Positions 35,250-44,572 of a DNA stretch of 64,000 nt are shown here, piece by piece. The position numbers were made by a program, and so were the translations under genes. Source of the stretch: an uncultured Lachnospiraceae bacterium (lineage in GTDB: Bacteria > Bacillota > Clostridia > Lachnospirales > Lachnospiraceae). The notes beneath the pieces were generated by a model. The model ran no database searches. It worked only from the letters and a program-made list of their open reading frames with translations, and was not told where the DNA came from. Every line of letters starts with the position of its first letter. Within the stretch, counting starts at the first letter, position 1. Location: assembly GCA_902476265.1 (NCBI GenBank), contig CABSCP010000007.1, positions 1-64,000 on the forward strand, in the 5' to 3' direction.

Positions 35250-36206
35250 ATGGAATATTATTTTGCGCCCCTGGAGGGAATCACCGGCTACCTATACCGT
35301 AACGCCCATCATGCGTTTTTCCCTTCCATGGATCGGTATTATACCCCCTTTATCACGCCCAAAAAGGGAAAAAGTTTCACCAGCCGGGAGAAAAATGACG
35401 TGCTGCCGGCGCACAATGCAGGAATCCATGTGGTGCCCCAGATCCTGACAAATCAGGCGGAAGGCTTTTTGAAAGTGGCAGAGCAGTTAAAAGAGATGGG
35501 ATACCGGGAAGTGAACCTAAACCTGGGCTGTCCCTCCGGCACGGTGGTGGCGAAAAAGAAAGGGGCAGGCTTTCTGGCGTTCCCTGAAGAGCTGGACGCT
35601 TTTTTAGAGCAGATTTTTAAAGGCTGTGACCTGCAGATTTCCGTCAAGACCCGGATCGGAAAAGAGGATCCTGAAGAATTCGGCCCTCTGCTACGGATTT
35701 TTAACCAATATCCGCTGGAACGGCTGATCATCCATCCCAGGGTGCAGACGGATTATTACAAAAATACCCCCAATCGGGAGGCCTTCGCCAGGGCGTTGGC
35801 CGAAAGCAAAAACCCTGTCTGTTATAACGGGGATCTGTTTTCGGACAAAAAAATCCGGGAGTTTACGGAGCGGTTTCCGGAAACGGACTGCATGATGCTG
35901 GGACGGGGCCTTCTGGTGAATCCCGGTCTGGTGGAAAAGGTTCGAAACGGGGCCGCGCCGGATCCCGGAAAAATCCATGCCTTCATGGAACGGCTGGCAG
36001 CAGACTACGGCGAAGTTCTCTCCGGCGAGCGGGATGTCCTGTTTAAAATGAAGGAACTGTGGTTCTATCTGGGACATCTGTTTCCGGAAGGGGAAAAGTA
36101 CCTGAAGAAGATCCGGAAAGCCCAGCGCATGACGGAATACCGGGCAGCGGTTTCGGCAATTTTTGGGGAATGCAGGATGGCGGAGGCGGAAAACTTTATA
36201 TTTTAA
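35250..36206 (+). CDS. tRNA-dihydrouridine synthase family flavoenzyme
   Basis: 318 aa FMN TIM barrel: MEYYFAPLEGITGYLYR, NLNLGCPSGTVVAKKKGAGF with catalytic Cys C94, SVKTRIG, LIIHPRVQTDYY, CYNGDLFS and MLGRGLLVNP. It reduces uridine to dihydrouridine in tRNA. The class (DusA/B/C) is not clear; the short length and PLEG start match the Clostridia type. The ATG directly follows the hemW stop, so the two are coupled. Confidence 0.92.
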   Translation: MEYYFAPLEGITGYLYRNAHHAFFPSMDRYYTPFITPKKGKSFTSREKNDVLPAHNAGIHVVPQILTNQAEGFLKVAEQLKEMGYREVNLNLGCPSGTVVAKKKGAGFLAFPEELDAFLEQIFKGCDLQISVKTRIGKEDPEEFGPLLRIFNQYPLERLIIHPRVQTDYYKNTPNREAFARALAESKNPVCYNGDLFSDKKIREFTERFPETDCMMLGRGLLVNPGLVEKVRNGAAPDPGKIHAFMERLAADYGEVLSGERDVLFKMKELWFYLGHLFPEGEKYLKKIRKAQRMTEYRAAVSAIFGECRMAEAENFIF

Positions 36207-36208
36207 GT

Positions 36209-37363
36209 TCAACCAATATGAAAGTTCCCGGTGTCATCCATGTTAAAATTGTAATATTGGTCAAAGAAATACTTCATTGCGCCGATGTAACAGGCATCCG
36301 GTCCCTGAATGCTGTAGCGTACGGTTAAAGGCTCCATCATCCGGCGAAAGCCCCTGACGGAGAGTTTTTGGGTCAAAAGGCTTAGAAAATCAGGACCCAG
36401 CTGAAAGGCATTGCCGCCCAGAATAATGGCTTTCGGACGAACCATACAGATGAGGCTGCATAATGCGTAAGAAAAAAGTTCGGCAATTTTGTCAATTTCC
36501 CTGCAGGCATCCGGATTTTTCTGACTGACACGAAGACCCAGTTCTTCATAGGAAAGAGGCAGAAATGCCTCTCCCACCATGCGTTCCAGACAGCCCCGGT
36601 TGCCGCAGGAGCACAGCGGGCCGTTCGGGTCCACGCTGACATGGCCAAACTGTGTATAGGAAGCGGAAGCCTTTCCCAGCATTTGCCCGTTTATGAAGAG
36701 CGTTGCGCCGATTCCGCGGTCAAAGTTGATGAAGGCAAAGTCCTCTTCTGCGATAGGACTGTAAATTTTTTCCCCATAGGCAAGGCAGGCGGTATCGTTG
36801 AATACCGCAGTGGAAAAGTCGGAAAACAGTGTCTTTAATTCAGTCAGCATATGCGAGGCTTCGGCTTCGGTGAGAGAAAGAGCGGTGGAATAAATTTCTT
36901 CCCGTTCCAGGTCGATCATGGCAGGAACCACAAAACAAATTCCAATCACCGAAGAAGAGGGAAACTGGGATTCCAATAAAGAATCGGCTGTTTTTCTGGC
37001 AAGCCGGGCAAAGGTGAGGCCGGCTTCTCTTCTGTGGCGGACTTTGTAAGCGCAAAAACCGCATATGTCGATGACCTGAAGCTGAAGAAAAGCATTTTCG
37101 AATCGGAAAACGAATACGAAGTGACTGCCCTGTTTTAATTCCAATCCATTGGGCTTACGGCCTACTGCCGGAGAATCCAGAATACCAATATCATAAATGA
37201 ACTGATTCTGAATCAGCTCTCCGGCCAGATCGGAAACGGCCGGTTTGCTCAGATGGCAGAGTTTGGCAAGCGCGGCCCGGGAGATCCCCGGGCTTTTTCT
37301 GATATGATCAAAAATGGCTTTTTGATTATTATTTTTGATAAGCTGTTGATCCTGTGATGGCAT
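36209..37363 (-). CDS. ROK family transcription regulator
   Basis: 384 aa. The N-terminal MarR-like winged helix (about 15-65: GISRAALAKLCHLSKPAVSD) precedes a ROK sugar-kinase-like domain with a DRGIGATLFINGQ motif and the zinc motif CSCGNRGCLERM (near 245). Such XylR/NagC-type regulators repress sugar operons until a sugar binds. It is divergent to the dehydrogenase-isomerase-mannosidase operon, and a 17-bp palindrome lies just after that operon's promoter. Tail-to-tail with dus, with two bases between. Confidence 0.92.
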   Translation of the reverse strand: MPSQDQQLIKNNNQKAIFDHIRKSPGISRAALAKLCHLSKPAVSDLAGELIQNQFIYDIGILDSPAVGRKPNGLELKQGSHFVFVFRFENAFLQLQVIDICGFCAYKVRHRREAGLTFARLARKTADSLLESQFPSSSVIGICFVVPAMIDLEREEIYSTALSLTEAEASHMLTELKTLFSDFSTAVFNDTACLAYGEKIYSPIAEEDFAFINFDRGIGATLFINGQMLGKASASYTQFGHVSVDPNGPLCSCGNRGCLERMVGEAFLPLSYEELGLRVSQKNPDACREIDKIAELFSYALCSLICMVRPKAIILGGNAFQLGPDFLSLLTQKLSVRGFRRMMEPLTVRYSIQGPDACYIGAMKYFFDQYYNFNMDDTGNFHIG

Positions 37364-37404
37364 ATCTGATACCTCTTTTGTTATGTCTTCTAATTATAAA
37401 TAAT

Positions 37405-37433
37405 ATCCTATCATAAAATGGAAAAAAATTCAA
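37405..37433 (-). promoter_or_regulatory. Promoter of the ROK gene
   Basis: On the minus strand TTGAAT, 17 bases, TAGGAT, about 40 bases before the start codon. Confidence 0.5.
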
Positions 37434-37502
37434 TTCATAAATTATTTCCATAAAAAGAAAGCGGAAAACTTAAAGTAAAAGCAAATTATACAAAAATACA
37501 GA

Positions 37503-37531
37503 TTGACACATAGCAAAAACGGTGGTAGTAT
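37503..37531 (+). promoter_or_regulatory. Promoter of the mannosidase operon
   Basis: TTGACA, 17 bases, TAGTAT. The -35 is perfect. The expected start site is near 37538, directly before the operator. Confidence 0.75.
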
Positions 37532-37544
37532 ACAAATATAAATA

Positions 37545-37561
37545 AGTTAGATCATCTAACT
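37545..37561 (+). promoter_or_regulatory. Probable ROK operator
   Basis: AGTTAGATCATCTAACT, a perfect palindrome with an 8-base arm each side of a central C. It sits just downstream of the -10 box, where a bound repressor blocks RNA polymerase. AT-rich arms of this kind fit ROK/XylR sites. Confidence 0.7.
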
Positions 37562-37580
37562 AATTGCGACGGAGGATGAG

Positions 37581-38591
37581 ATGAAGATAGGAATTGTTGG
37601 CTGCGGCGGTATCGGAATGATGCACGCAAAAGCGTTGCATGTACTTTCCCAATTTACGGATATACAGGTTTCGGCAATTGCTGACGGACGAAAAGAATGC
37701 AGAGACAAAGTGAAGGCTTTATGGGCTGATGCAGAAGAGTTTGAGGAAGGGATGGATTTGATAGAAAAAACGGATGCACCCTGTATTTACATATGTCTGC
37801 CCAGTTATCTTCATACGAAATATGCGACAGCTGCAATGCGCAGGGGAAAGGCTGTCTTTATTGAGAAACCGGTCTGTATAAGGACGGAAGATATGGACGA
37901 GCTTCTTTTGGCACAGACAGAAACCGGACAAAAGGCCATGGTGGGACAGGTGGTGCGGTGGTTTCCGGAATACCGCACGTTAAAAGAGATTTACGACACG
38001 GGGAGATTGGGAAGGCTGAAGTCCGTCACGATGCACCGCATATGCGGGAGACCCCTTTGGAGTTTTGAAAACTGGTTTGTGGATCTGAAAAAGAGCGGTT
38101 CTGTTGTGATGGATCTGCACATTCATGATATCGATTTTATCAGAAGCATGCTGGGGGAACCGGAACAGCTTACGGTGCGGGGAACCAGCTTTGCAGATGG
38201 AATGCCGAATCAGGTATTATCGATTTTGGATTATGGGAAAACTTATGTGGCAGTGGAAGGCTGCTGGGATGTTTCCACCGCGCTGCCTTTTCAAAGCGGT
38301 TACCGGGCCTGTTTTGAAAAGGCAACGGTGGAATATGACGGGGCCAGACAGACCCCGCTGATCATTTATGGGGAGGATGGCAGCATCACACAGCAAAAGC
38401 CGGAGGTGGAGGATATCCCCTGCGATGCCGCAGGCATCAATCTGTCAGATGTCCGGCCCTATTTTGAGGAGGATCGTTATTTTATGGACTGTCTTGTGAA
38501 AAACAGACCGATTGAAAAGGCGGATCTTGCGGATGGCATTGCCTCTGCCCGTCTTGGCTGCAGGATTTTGAAGGAAATATTGGAAGGATAA
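37581..38591 (+). CDS. Gfo/Idh/MocA family oxidoreductase
   Basis: 336 aa. The NAD(P)-binding start is IGIVGCGGIGMMHAKAL, followed by the conserved FIEKPVC (Lys of the active site) and a C-terminal alpha/beta domain with LHIHDIDFIRSMLGEPE, whose His-x2-Asp is the usual catalytic pair. It would oxidise or reduce a sugar or sugar derivative; the substrate is unknown. First gene after the ROK operator, with a GGAGGATGAG ribosome site. Confidence 0.92.
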   Translation: MKIGIVGCGGIGMMHAKALHVLSQFTDIQVSAIADGRKECRDKVKALWADAEEFEEGMDLIEKTDAPCIYICLPSYLHTKYATAAMRRGKAVFIEKPVCIRTEDMDELLLAQTETGQKAMVGQVVRWFPEYRTLKEIYDTGRLGRLKSVTMHRICGRPLWSFENWFVDLKKSGSVVMDLHIHDIDFIRSMLGEPEQLTVRGTSFADGMPNQVLSILDYGKTYVAVEGCWDVSTALPFQSGYRACFEKATVEYDGARQTPLIIYGEDGSITQQKPEVEDIPCDAAGINLSDVRPYFEEDRYFMDCLVKNRPIEKADLADGIASARLGCRILKEILEG

Positions 38592-38609
38592 AGGGAGGAG
38601 GAATCGAAG

Positions 38610-39422
38610 ATGAGAATCGGTGCAATGGTTGCAATGAACCGTCAGCTGGAGGACAGGTTTCGGGAATTGAGAGAAATGGGAATGGCATCCTGCCAGCTGG
38701 TTTCTTGGGAAGAAGAACTGTTTACAGAGGAAATGGCAGAATACGTCAATTGTATGAAAGAAAAATACGGGATAGACATCACCGCGTTTTGGTGCGGCTG
38801 GGACGGCCCTGTGGTGTGGAATTTTTATGACGGCCAGGAAACCCTGGGGCTTGTGCCGGCGGCATATCGTGACAGCAGATTAAAAACGCTGCTCAAAGGC
38901 TCTGATTTTGCAAAAAAAATCGGCGTGCAGGATCTGGTTACCCATGTGGGCTTTCTGCCGGAAAATCCCAATGAGAGAAATTATTGGGATGTGATTTATG
39001 CACTGCGCCATCTGGCTGATAAATGCAGGCGGAATGATCAGTATTTCTTATTTGAAACAGGACAGGAAACGCCGGTGACGCTGCTGCGGGTCATTCAGGA
39101 TATGGGCCGTGAAAATGTGGGAATTAATTTTGATCCTGCCAATCTGATTTTATATGGGAAGGCAAATCCGGTGGACGCATTGGACACCATTGGCAAATAC
39201 ATCAGGGGCGTGCACGGGAAGGATGGTTTTTACCCCACAGACGGCAGATGTCTGGGAGAAGAGACAGCCCTGGGGGAAGGAAAAGTAAACTACCCTGCGC
39301 TGATTAAGAGGCTGAAAGAGGTTGGCTATGACGGGGATATCACAATCGAACGGGAGATTTCCGGCGAGAAGCAAAAAGAAGATATTTTGAAAGCAAAAGA
39401 GATACTGGAAAAACTGATTTAG
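38610..39422 (+). CDS. Sugar phosphate isomerase/epimerase-like TIM-barrel protein
   Basis: 270 aa AP-endonuclease-2-like barrel. Visible metal-site motifs are FLFETGQETPVTLL, NVGINFDPANLILYG, YIRGVHGKDGFYPTDGR and ITIEREISGEKQ. It is only distantly like the isomerase at 24.3 kb. In this operon it probably interconverts a sugar released by the mannosidase and handled by the dehydrogenase. A GGAGGAGGAATC ribosome site lies upstream. Confidence 0.88.
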   Translation: MRIGAMVAMNRQLEDRFRELREMGMASCQLVSWEEELFTEEMAEYVNCMKEKYGIDITAFWCGWDGPVVWNFYDGQETLGLVPAAYRDSRLKTLLKGSDFAKKIGVQDLVTHVGFLPENPNERNYWDVIYALRHLADKCRRNDQYFLFETGQETPVTLLRVIQDMGRENVGINFDPANLILYGKANPVDALDTIGKYIRGVHGKDGFYPTDGRCLGEETALGEGKVNYPALIKRLKEVGYDGDITIEREISGEKQKEDILKAKEILEKLI

Positions 39423-39447
39423 CAAATGCAAAAAAGGTAGAAGAGTT

Positions 39448-42400
39448 ATGTATGCGCAAAGACAGACGGAAATCATTCTGGCGAAATTAAAAAGGCTGTC
39501 GGATATGCTTCATAAAAGGATATTTTCTCCCGTTGATACGGTGGAAATGGCGGTTTATACCACAAAGGAACGCCTGCACAGGATACCGGAACGGAATTTA
39601 TTTGTCCCCTGTACCACAGGGGATTGCTGGAACGGCGAAGGGCTGTACTGCTGGTTTGCAGGAACTTATCAGGTGCCCGGGCGGTTGAAAGGAATCCCTT
39701 TGTATATTTTTCCGAAGGTGAAGGGCTACGAGGGATTTTTGTGGGTGAACGGACATCCTTACGGCAACTTCACCTCCCGAATAATTGTGGACAGCCATGG
39801 AAATCATTATTGCGACCTTCTGACAAAAAAGGCGGAAGAAGGGGAGCAGATCGAAATTGCCCTGGAATACTACGCCCATCATTTTGTGATGGGCACCCAG
39901 CCCTTTGAAGAGGATTCGGAAAGCTTTGAGATCCGTTATGACAGGGTGGATATCTGCACCAAAGACGAAGAAACGGCCGGTTTTTATTATGATCTTTTGA
40001 TTGTCCTGCAGATGGCGCAGAATCTGCCGGAAGAAAGCTTCCGGAAAGCGGATCTGATCCGCAGCCTGATCAAAGTGAATGAACTGGTGGAGTATGATCT
40101 TGATAACGGGTTGCGGTGGAAAGAAAAAATCAGACAGGCGGACCGGCTGCTGCAGGAGGTTTTGAAAGATAAAAATGCGGCCCATGCAGGATATGCCGGG
40201 CTGATCGGCCATTCTCACATGGATACCGCCTGGTTATGGCCGGTGGAAGAAACCGTCAAAAAATGTGCCAGGACTTACGCCAATCAGCTTGCGCTGATGG
40301 ATCAATATGCAGCGTATACGTTTATCCAAAGTTCCGCCCTGCATACCGCCATGATGGAAAAATATTATCCGGATATTTATGAAGGTATGAAAAAGAGGAT
40401 TGCCGAAGGACGCTATGAGCCAAACGGCGGCGTCTGGGTGGAATGCGACTGCAACATTCCGGGCGGAGAATACATGATCAGGCAGTTTTTATGGGGACAG
40501 AGGTATACAAAAGAAAAGTTTGGTTATGAGGCCGACTGCTTCTGGCTGCCTGATACCTTTGGATACAGCGCATCCCTTCCTCAGATCATGAAAGGATGTA
40601 AGATCGACTATTTTTTAACAACAAAAATAGCATGGAATGATACGAATTCTTTCCCTTATGACACCTTTTACTGGGAGGGCATTGACAGAAGCAGAGTGTT
40701 TGTCCATATGAACCGGACCCATATCTGTCCGGATCCCCGAACGCTGCTGCGCTGTGTAAGCGGATGCACAAAGGAAGGGATCAAAGAAAAGACAGTGACG
40801 GATCAAAGACTGATTTCCTACGGATTTGGAGACGGGGGCGGCGGCCCTGAATTTGAAATGATCGAACTGGCAGAGCGGCTGAAGGACGTGGAAGGTCTGC
40901 CCAGGACAGAACATGTGACTGTGAGCAGGTTTATGAACCGGCTGGAAAAGGAGAGCTTCCGCCCTTCCGTTTATTCCGGGGAGCTGTATCTGGAACTGCA
41001 CAGAGGGACCCTCACCAATCAGCATCAGATAAAACGGAATAACCGGAAGGCGGAGATAGGGATCCGAAATCTGGAATTTTTTCTGGTGGCGGATGCGGTG
41101 GAAAAAGGATACAGATTACGGGGAGATGAGACCAGATCTTTGGTGGGACAGCTGCTTTTAAACCAGTTTCATGATATTCTGCCGGGGACCTGTATCCCTG
41201 CCGTACATGACAAATCGCTGGCCCAGACAGGCGACATTATCAGACAGGCCGCACAGCTGCAGCAAAAACTTCTGGAAACGGCAGAAGAGGGGGAATGTCT
41301 TACGGTATATAACACGCTGTCTTTTGACAGAGAGGATGTCTGGTATCTGCCGCTGGAAAAAGGAAAGCGGATTGCCGGAGACGTCCTTTGCCAGGAAACG
41401 GAGGATCTTTCCGGACAGAAATGCCTGGCTGTGGGAGGAGTCAAAATTCCGGCTTTTGGCAGCAGAAGTTTTGCAATTGCAAAAAAAGAAGAGCCGATGG
41501 AAACGGGAGAAATGCCTTTTTGCCTGCAGGGCAATGTGCTGATTACCCCATACTACAGGGCAGAGTTTGATGAAAGGGGCTTTCTGGCGTCCCTGTATGA
41601 CCGACAAGCGCGCCGGGAACTGAGAGGGGAAGGGTATCCGCTGAACACGTTTTTGCTGGCGGAGGATGTGCCCAATGCCTGGGATAATTGGGATATCGAT
41701 GCCGACATTGCGGATAAATGGCAGGACTGTGCGCATCTTTTGGAAAGAAGGGTGGTTTCGGCAGGAAGTGTGGAATTCCGAATCCGCAGCAGCTATCAGC
41801 TGACCGAAAAAACCTTTTTGAAGCAGGATATGATTTTTTACAGTACGCAGAGAGAAATCTGTTTTGATACGGAAATGGACTGGCAGGAAGAGCACCGCTT
41901 TTTAAAAACCGCTTTTGACACCTCCATTCAATGTAATTTTGCCAGGCATGAAATTCAGTTCGGTTACATAGAGCGCCCCACCCATCAAAATACAGATCTG
42001 GAGAAAGCGAAGTTTGAGGTCTGTAACCATAAATACACGGATTTGTCCGAACCCGGGTTTGGAGCGGCCCTTTTAAACGATTGTAAATATGGGATCAGTA
42101 CGGAGGGCGGGAAGATGAGACTTTCCCTTCATAAAGGAGGCTGCCGGCCGGATTACCGGGGGGATAAAGGAAAACATTCCTGTACCTATGCTTTTCTGCC
42201 TCATCCTGCAGGCTTTAGCGCCAAAACGGTGGTACAGCCGGCATATGCGTTCAATATAAGGCCGGTTGCGGCCAGGGGGAACAGGGAGAGAAAGCCGTTG
42301 TTTGAAGTGGATGCGCCCAATGTTTTGGCAGAGGCTGTGAAACCCATGGAAAACGGAGGAGGCTATGTGATCCGGCTGTATGAGGCGGAAGGAACCGCTG

Positions 42401-42609
42401 TCGAAGCCCGGATCAGCCTGGGACATCCGGCGGCGGAGATTGTACAGACGAATATGCTGGAGGAGAAAGAGATGACGTTTCGGCAAAGGGACTGGATCAC
42501 ATTGCAGTTTAAACCGTTTGAAATCAAAACGCTATGTGTCTTTTTACAGGAAGAAACCGGGAAAAGGGAGAAAGGAGCGGGGGAGAATGACGCGGCAAAA
42601 GAAGCTTAA
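39448..42609 (+). CDS. Alpha-mannosidase, glycoside hydrolase family 38
   Basis: 1053 aa, no signal peptide, so cytosolic. The GH38 catalytic domain has the zinc ligands in IGHSHMDTAWLWPVEETVKK, the nucleophile Asp in FWLPDTFGYSASLPQI, and HRGTLTNQHQIKRNNR with a conserved His. A central helical domain and C-terminal beta domains (GH38C and sandwich) follow. It trims alpha-linked mannose from imported oligosaccharides. The 3' end overlaps the permease gene by 23 bases. Confidence 0.95.
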   Translation: MYAQRQTEIILAKLKRLSDMLHKRIFSPVDTVEMAVYTTKERLHRIPERNLFVPCTTGDCWNGEGLYCWFAGTYQVPGRLKGIPLYIFPKVKGYEGFLWVNGHPYGNFTSRIIVDSHGNHYCDLLTKKAEEGEQIEIALEYYAHHFVMGTQPFEEDSESFEIRYDRVDICTKDEETAGFYYDLLIVLQMAQNLPEESFRKADLIRSLIKVNELVEYDLDNGLRWKEKIRQADRLLQEVLKDKNAAHAGYAGLIGHSHMDTAWLWPVEETVKKCARTYANQLALMDQYAAYTFIQSSALHTAMMEKYYPDIYEGMKKRIAEGRYEPNGGVWVECDCNIPGGEYMIRQFLWGQRYTKEKFGYEADCFWLPDTFGYSASLPQIMKGCKIDYFLTTKIAWNDTNSFPYDTFYWEGIDRSRVFVHMNRTHICPDPRTLLRCVSGCTKEGIKEKTVTDQRLISYGFGDGGGGPEFEMIELAERLKDVEGLPRTEHVTVSRFMNRLEKESFRPSVYSGELYLELHRGTLTNQHQIKRNNRKAEIGIRNLEFFLVADAVEKGYRLRGDETRSLVGQLLLNQFHDILPGTCIPAVHDKSLAQTGDIIRQAAQLQQKLLETAEEGECLTVYNTLSFDREDVWYLPLEKGKRIAGDVLCQETEDLSGQKCLAVGGVKIPAFGSRSFAIAKKEEPMETGEMPFCLQGNVLITPYYRAEFDERGFLASLYDRQARRELRGEGYPLNTFLLAEDVPNAWDNWDIDADIADKWQDCAHLLERRVVSAGSVEFRIRSSYQLTEKTFLKQDMIFYSTQREICFDTEMDWQEEHRFLKTAFDTSIQCNFARHEIQFGYIERPTHQNTDLEKAKFEVCNHKYTDLSEPGFGAALLNDCKYGISTEGGKMRLSLHKGGCRPDYRGDKGKHSCTYAFLPHPAGFSAKTVVQPAYAFNIRPVAARGNRERKPLFEVDAPNVLAEAVKPMENGGGYVIRLYEAEGTAVEARISLGHPAAEIVQTNMLEEKEMTFRQRDWITLQFKPFEIKTLCVFLQEETGKREKGAGENDAAKEA

Positions 42610-43537
42610 GAAAAGAAAATGGACCGGAAATGATACGGAGCTTACCACCATCGCGATGCCTGCGTTTGTGTGGTATATCCTGTTTTGCTATCTGCCGATG
42701 TTCGGACTGATGATTTCCTTTAAAAATTATAAAATCTCTGCCGGACACGGGTTTTTTTACAGCCTTTTTAAAAGTGATTGGGCCGGGATCGATAATTTCA
42801 GATTTTTTATGGAGTCCAAAGCCTTCGGGATGCTTTTGCGAAACACTCTTTTGTATAATATGGTCTTTATTATTCTGGGAATTACCGTTCCGGTGACGCT
42901 TGCGGTGATGATCAGCCTGATTTACAGCAAGACAAAATCGCGGGTATATCAGACCATGATGTTTTTCCCCCATTTTATGTCATGGGTGGTGGTGAGCTAT
43001 TTTGTCTATGCTTTTTTAAACCCGGACATGGGAATGATTAACGGGATATTGGAAAGGCTGGGCAGGGAAAAAATCATGTGGTATTCCCAAAAGGAATATT
43101 GGCCCTTCATCCTTGTGTTCATGCAGCTTTGGAAAACAGCAGGCTACAGCATGGTGGTATATCTGGCCAGCATAACGGGAATTGATGAAACCCTTTATGA
43201 AGCGGCTGTGATTGACGGGGCAAACCGGGCGCAGCAGGTGCGTTTTATTACGCTTCCCTGTTTAAAACAGGTGATCGTGATGATGTTCATCCTGAATGTG
43301 GGAAAAATTTTCTACTCTGATTTCGGATTGTTTTATCAGGTTACACAGCGGATTCCAAACTCCCTTTATACCACGGTTTCCACATTTGACACCTACATAT
43401 ATAATGCCCTGCAGACAAATGTGGCCATTGGAAAAACGGCGGCGGCATCCCTGTTTCAGTCCGCTGCCTGCTGCATCACCATCCTGCTTGCGAATTTCAT
43501 CGTATCCAGAATTGATGAAGACAGCGCCATCATATAG
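42587..43537 (+). CDS. ABC sugar permease, LplB-type (CUT1)
   Basis: 316 aa from ATG 42587 (GGGGGAG upstream, within the end of the mannosidase gene). Six membrane segments; MPAFVWYILFCYLPMFGLMI near the start and the EAA loop in YEAAVIDGANRAQQVRFITL. LplB-type permeases bring in oligosaccharides and pair with a YtcP-type partner, encoded next. A longer frame from 42518 is less likely. Confidence 0.93.
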   Translation: MTRQKKLKKRKWTGNDTELTTIAMPAFVWYILFCYLPMFGLMISFKNYKISAGHGFFYSLFKSDWAGIDNFRFFMESKAFGMLLRNTLLYNMVFIILGITVPVTLAVMISLIYSKTKSRVYQTMMFFPHFMSWVVVSYFVYAFLNPDMGMINGILERLGREKIMWYSQKEYWPFILVFMQLWKTAGYSMVVYLASITGIDETLYEAAVIDGANRAQQVRFITLPCLKQVIVMMFILNVGKIFYSDFGLFYQVTQRIPNSLYTTVSTFDTYIYNALQTNVAIGKTAAASLFQSAACCITILLANFIVSRIDEDSAII

Positions 43538-43548
43538 GGAGGGAAGAG

Positions 43549-44493
43549 ATGAGTAAAAAATATGATTCCAGACAAAAAGCGGGGGAAAAGTCTGAGGGGT
43601 GTTCTCTAAACCGGATCAGAAAAACCACAAATGCAGTATTTAACGGCATATTCCTGTTGTGCTCCCTGCTGTGTATCCTTCCCTTTGTTTTTGTATTTAT
43701 GATTTCTGTTTCTTCGGAACAGTCCATTCGGAAATACGGTTATCATTTTATTCCGAACGAATTTTCACTGGAAGCTTACCGATTTTTAGGAAATGAGGCA
43801 GGGACCATTTTGCAGGCATTGGGAATTTCCGTATTTGTCACAGCTTTGGGCACTTTGATCGGGCTGGCGCTGACTGCGGGAATGGGGTATGTACTGTCTC
43901 AATATGACTATAAGCTGAAAAAGTTTTTTACCTGGGTGGTCTTTATTCCGATGGTGTTTAACGGCGGTATGGTTGCAAATTATGTGGTGAATGTCAATAT
44001 TCTGCACTTGAAGGATACGGTGTGGATACTGATTCTGCCTCTGGCAGTGTCATCCTTTCACATCATTATCTGTAAAACCTTTTTCAAATCAACCATTCCG
44101 GATTCCGTTGTGGAATCGGCGCTGATAGACGGAGCCAGTCAATATGTGGTCTTTTTTAGAATCGTGCTGCCGATTTCCAAACCTGTGCTGGCAACGATCG
44201 GACTGTTTTTAACCTTTGGCTATTGGAATGACTGGTTTCAGTCGTCCTTGTATATCACCAGCCGGAAGCTGATATCCATGCAGGCCCTGCTGGACGGGAT
44301 TTTGAAAAATATCCAGTATATAGCCACAAACCCTTCGGCCGGGGTAAGCCTGCAGCAATATAAAAATATGATGCCGGCCGAATCGGTACGCATGGCAATG
44401 GCGGTAGTGATTGTAGTCCCCATCGCCTGTGCCTATCCCTTTTTCCAGCGTTACTTTATATCGGGACTGACAATCGGCGCCGTGAAGGGATGA
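43549..44493 (+). CDS. ABC sugar permease, YtcP-type (CUT1)
   Basis: 314 aa, six membrane segments. The start region includes NAVFNGIFLLCSLLCILPFV; the EAA loop is ESALIDGASQYVVFFRIVLP, and the end is YPFFQRYFISGLTIGAVKG, typical of YtcP. Partner of the LplB-type subunit. No ATP-binding gene is present in the operon, so a shared MsmX/UgpC-type ATPase encoded elsewhere is expected. Confidence 0.93.
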   Translation: MSKKYDSRQKAGEKSEGCSLNRIRKTTNAVFNGIFLLCSLLCILPFVFVFMISVSSEQSIRKYGYHFIPNEFSLEAYRFLGNEAGTILQALGISVFVTALGTLIGLALTAGMGYVLSQYDYKLKKFFTWVVFIPMVFNGGMVANYVVNVNILHLKDTVWILILPLAVSSFHIIICKTFFKSTIPDSVVESALIDGASQYVVFFRIVLPISKPVLATIGLFLTFGYWNDWFQSSLYITSRKLISMQALLDGILKNIQYIATNPSAGVSLQQYKNMMPAESVRMAMAVVIVVPIACAYPFFQRYFISGLTIGAVKG

Positions 44494-44513
44494 CGGAAAA
44501 CAAGCGCGATCTG

Positions 44514-44536
44514 TATGACAAATAAAAGATGTCATA
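44514..44536 (+). promoter_or_regulatory. Intercistronic hairpin before the binding-protein gene
   Basis: TATGACA (44514-44520) pairs with TGTCATA (44530-44536). No T run follows, so it is more likely an mRNA-stabilising or processing hairpin that lets the binding protein be made in excess. Confidence 0.4.
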
Positions 44537-44572
44537 TGGCAAATAGATATTTTCATTTTAAAGGAGGGTACC

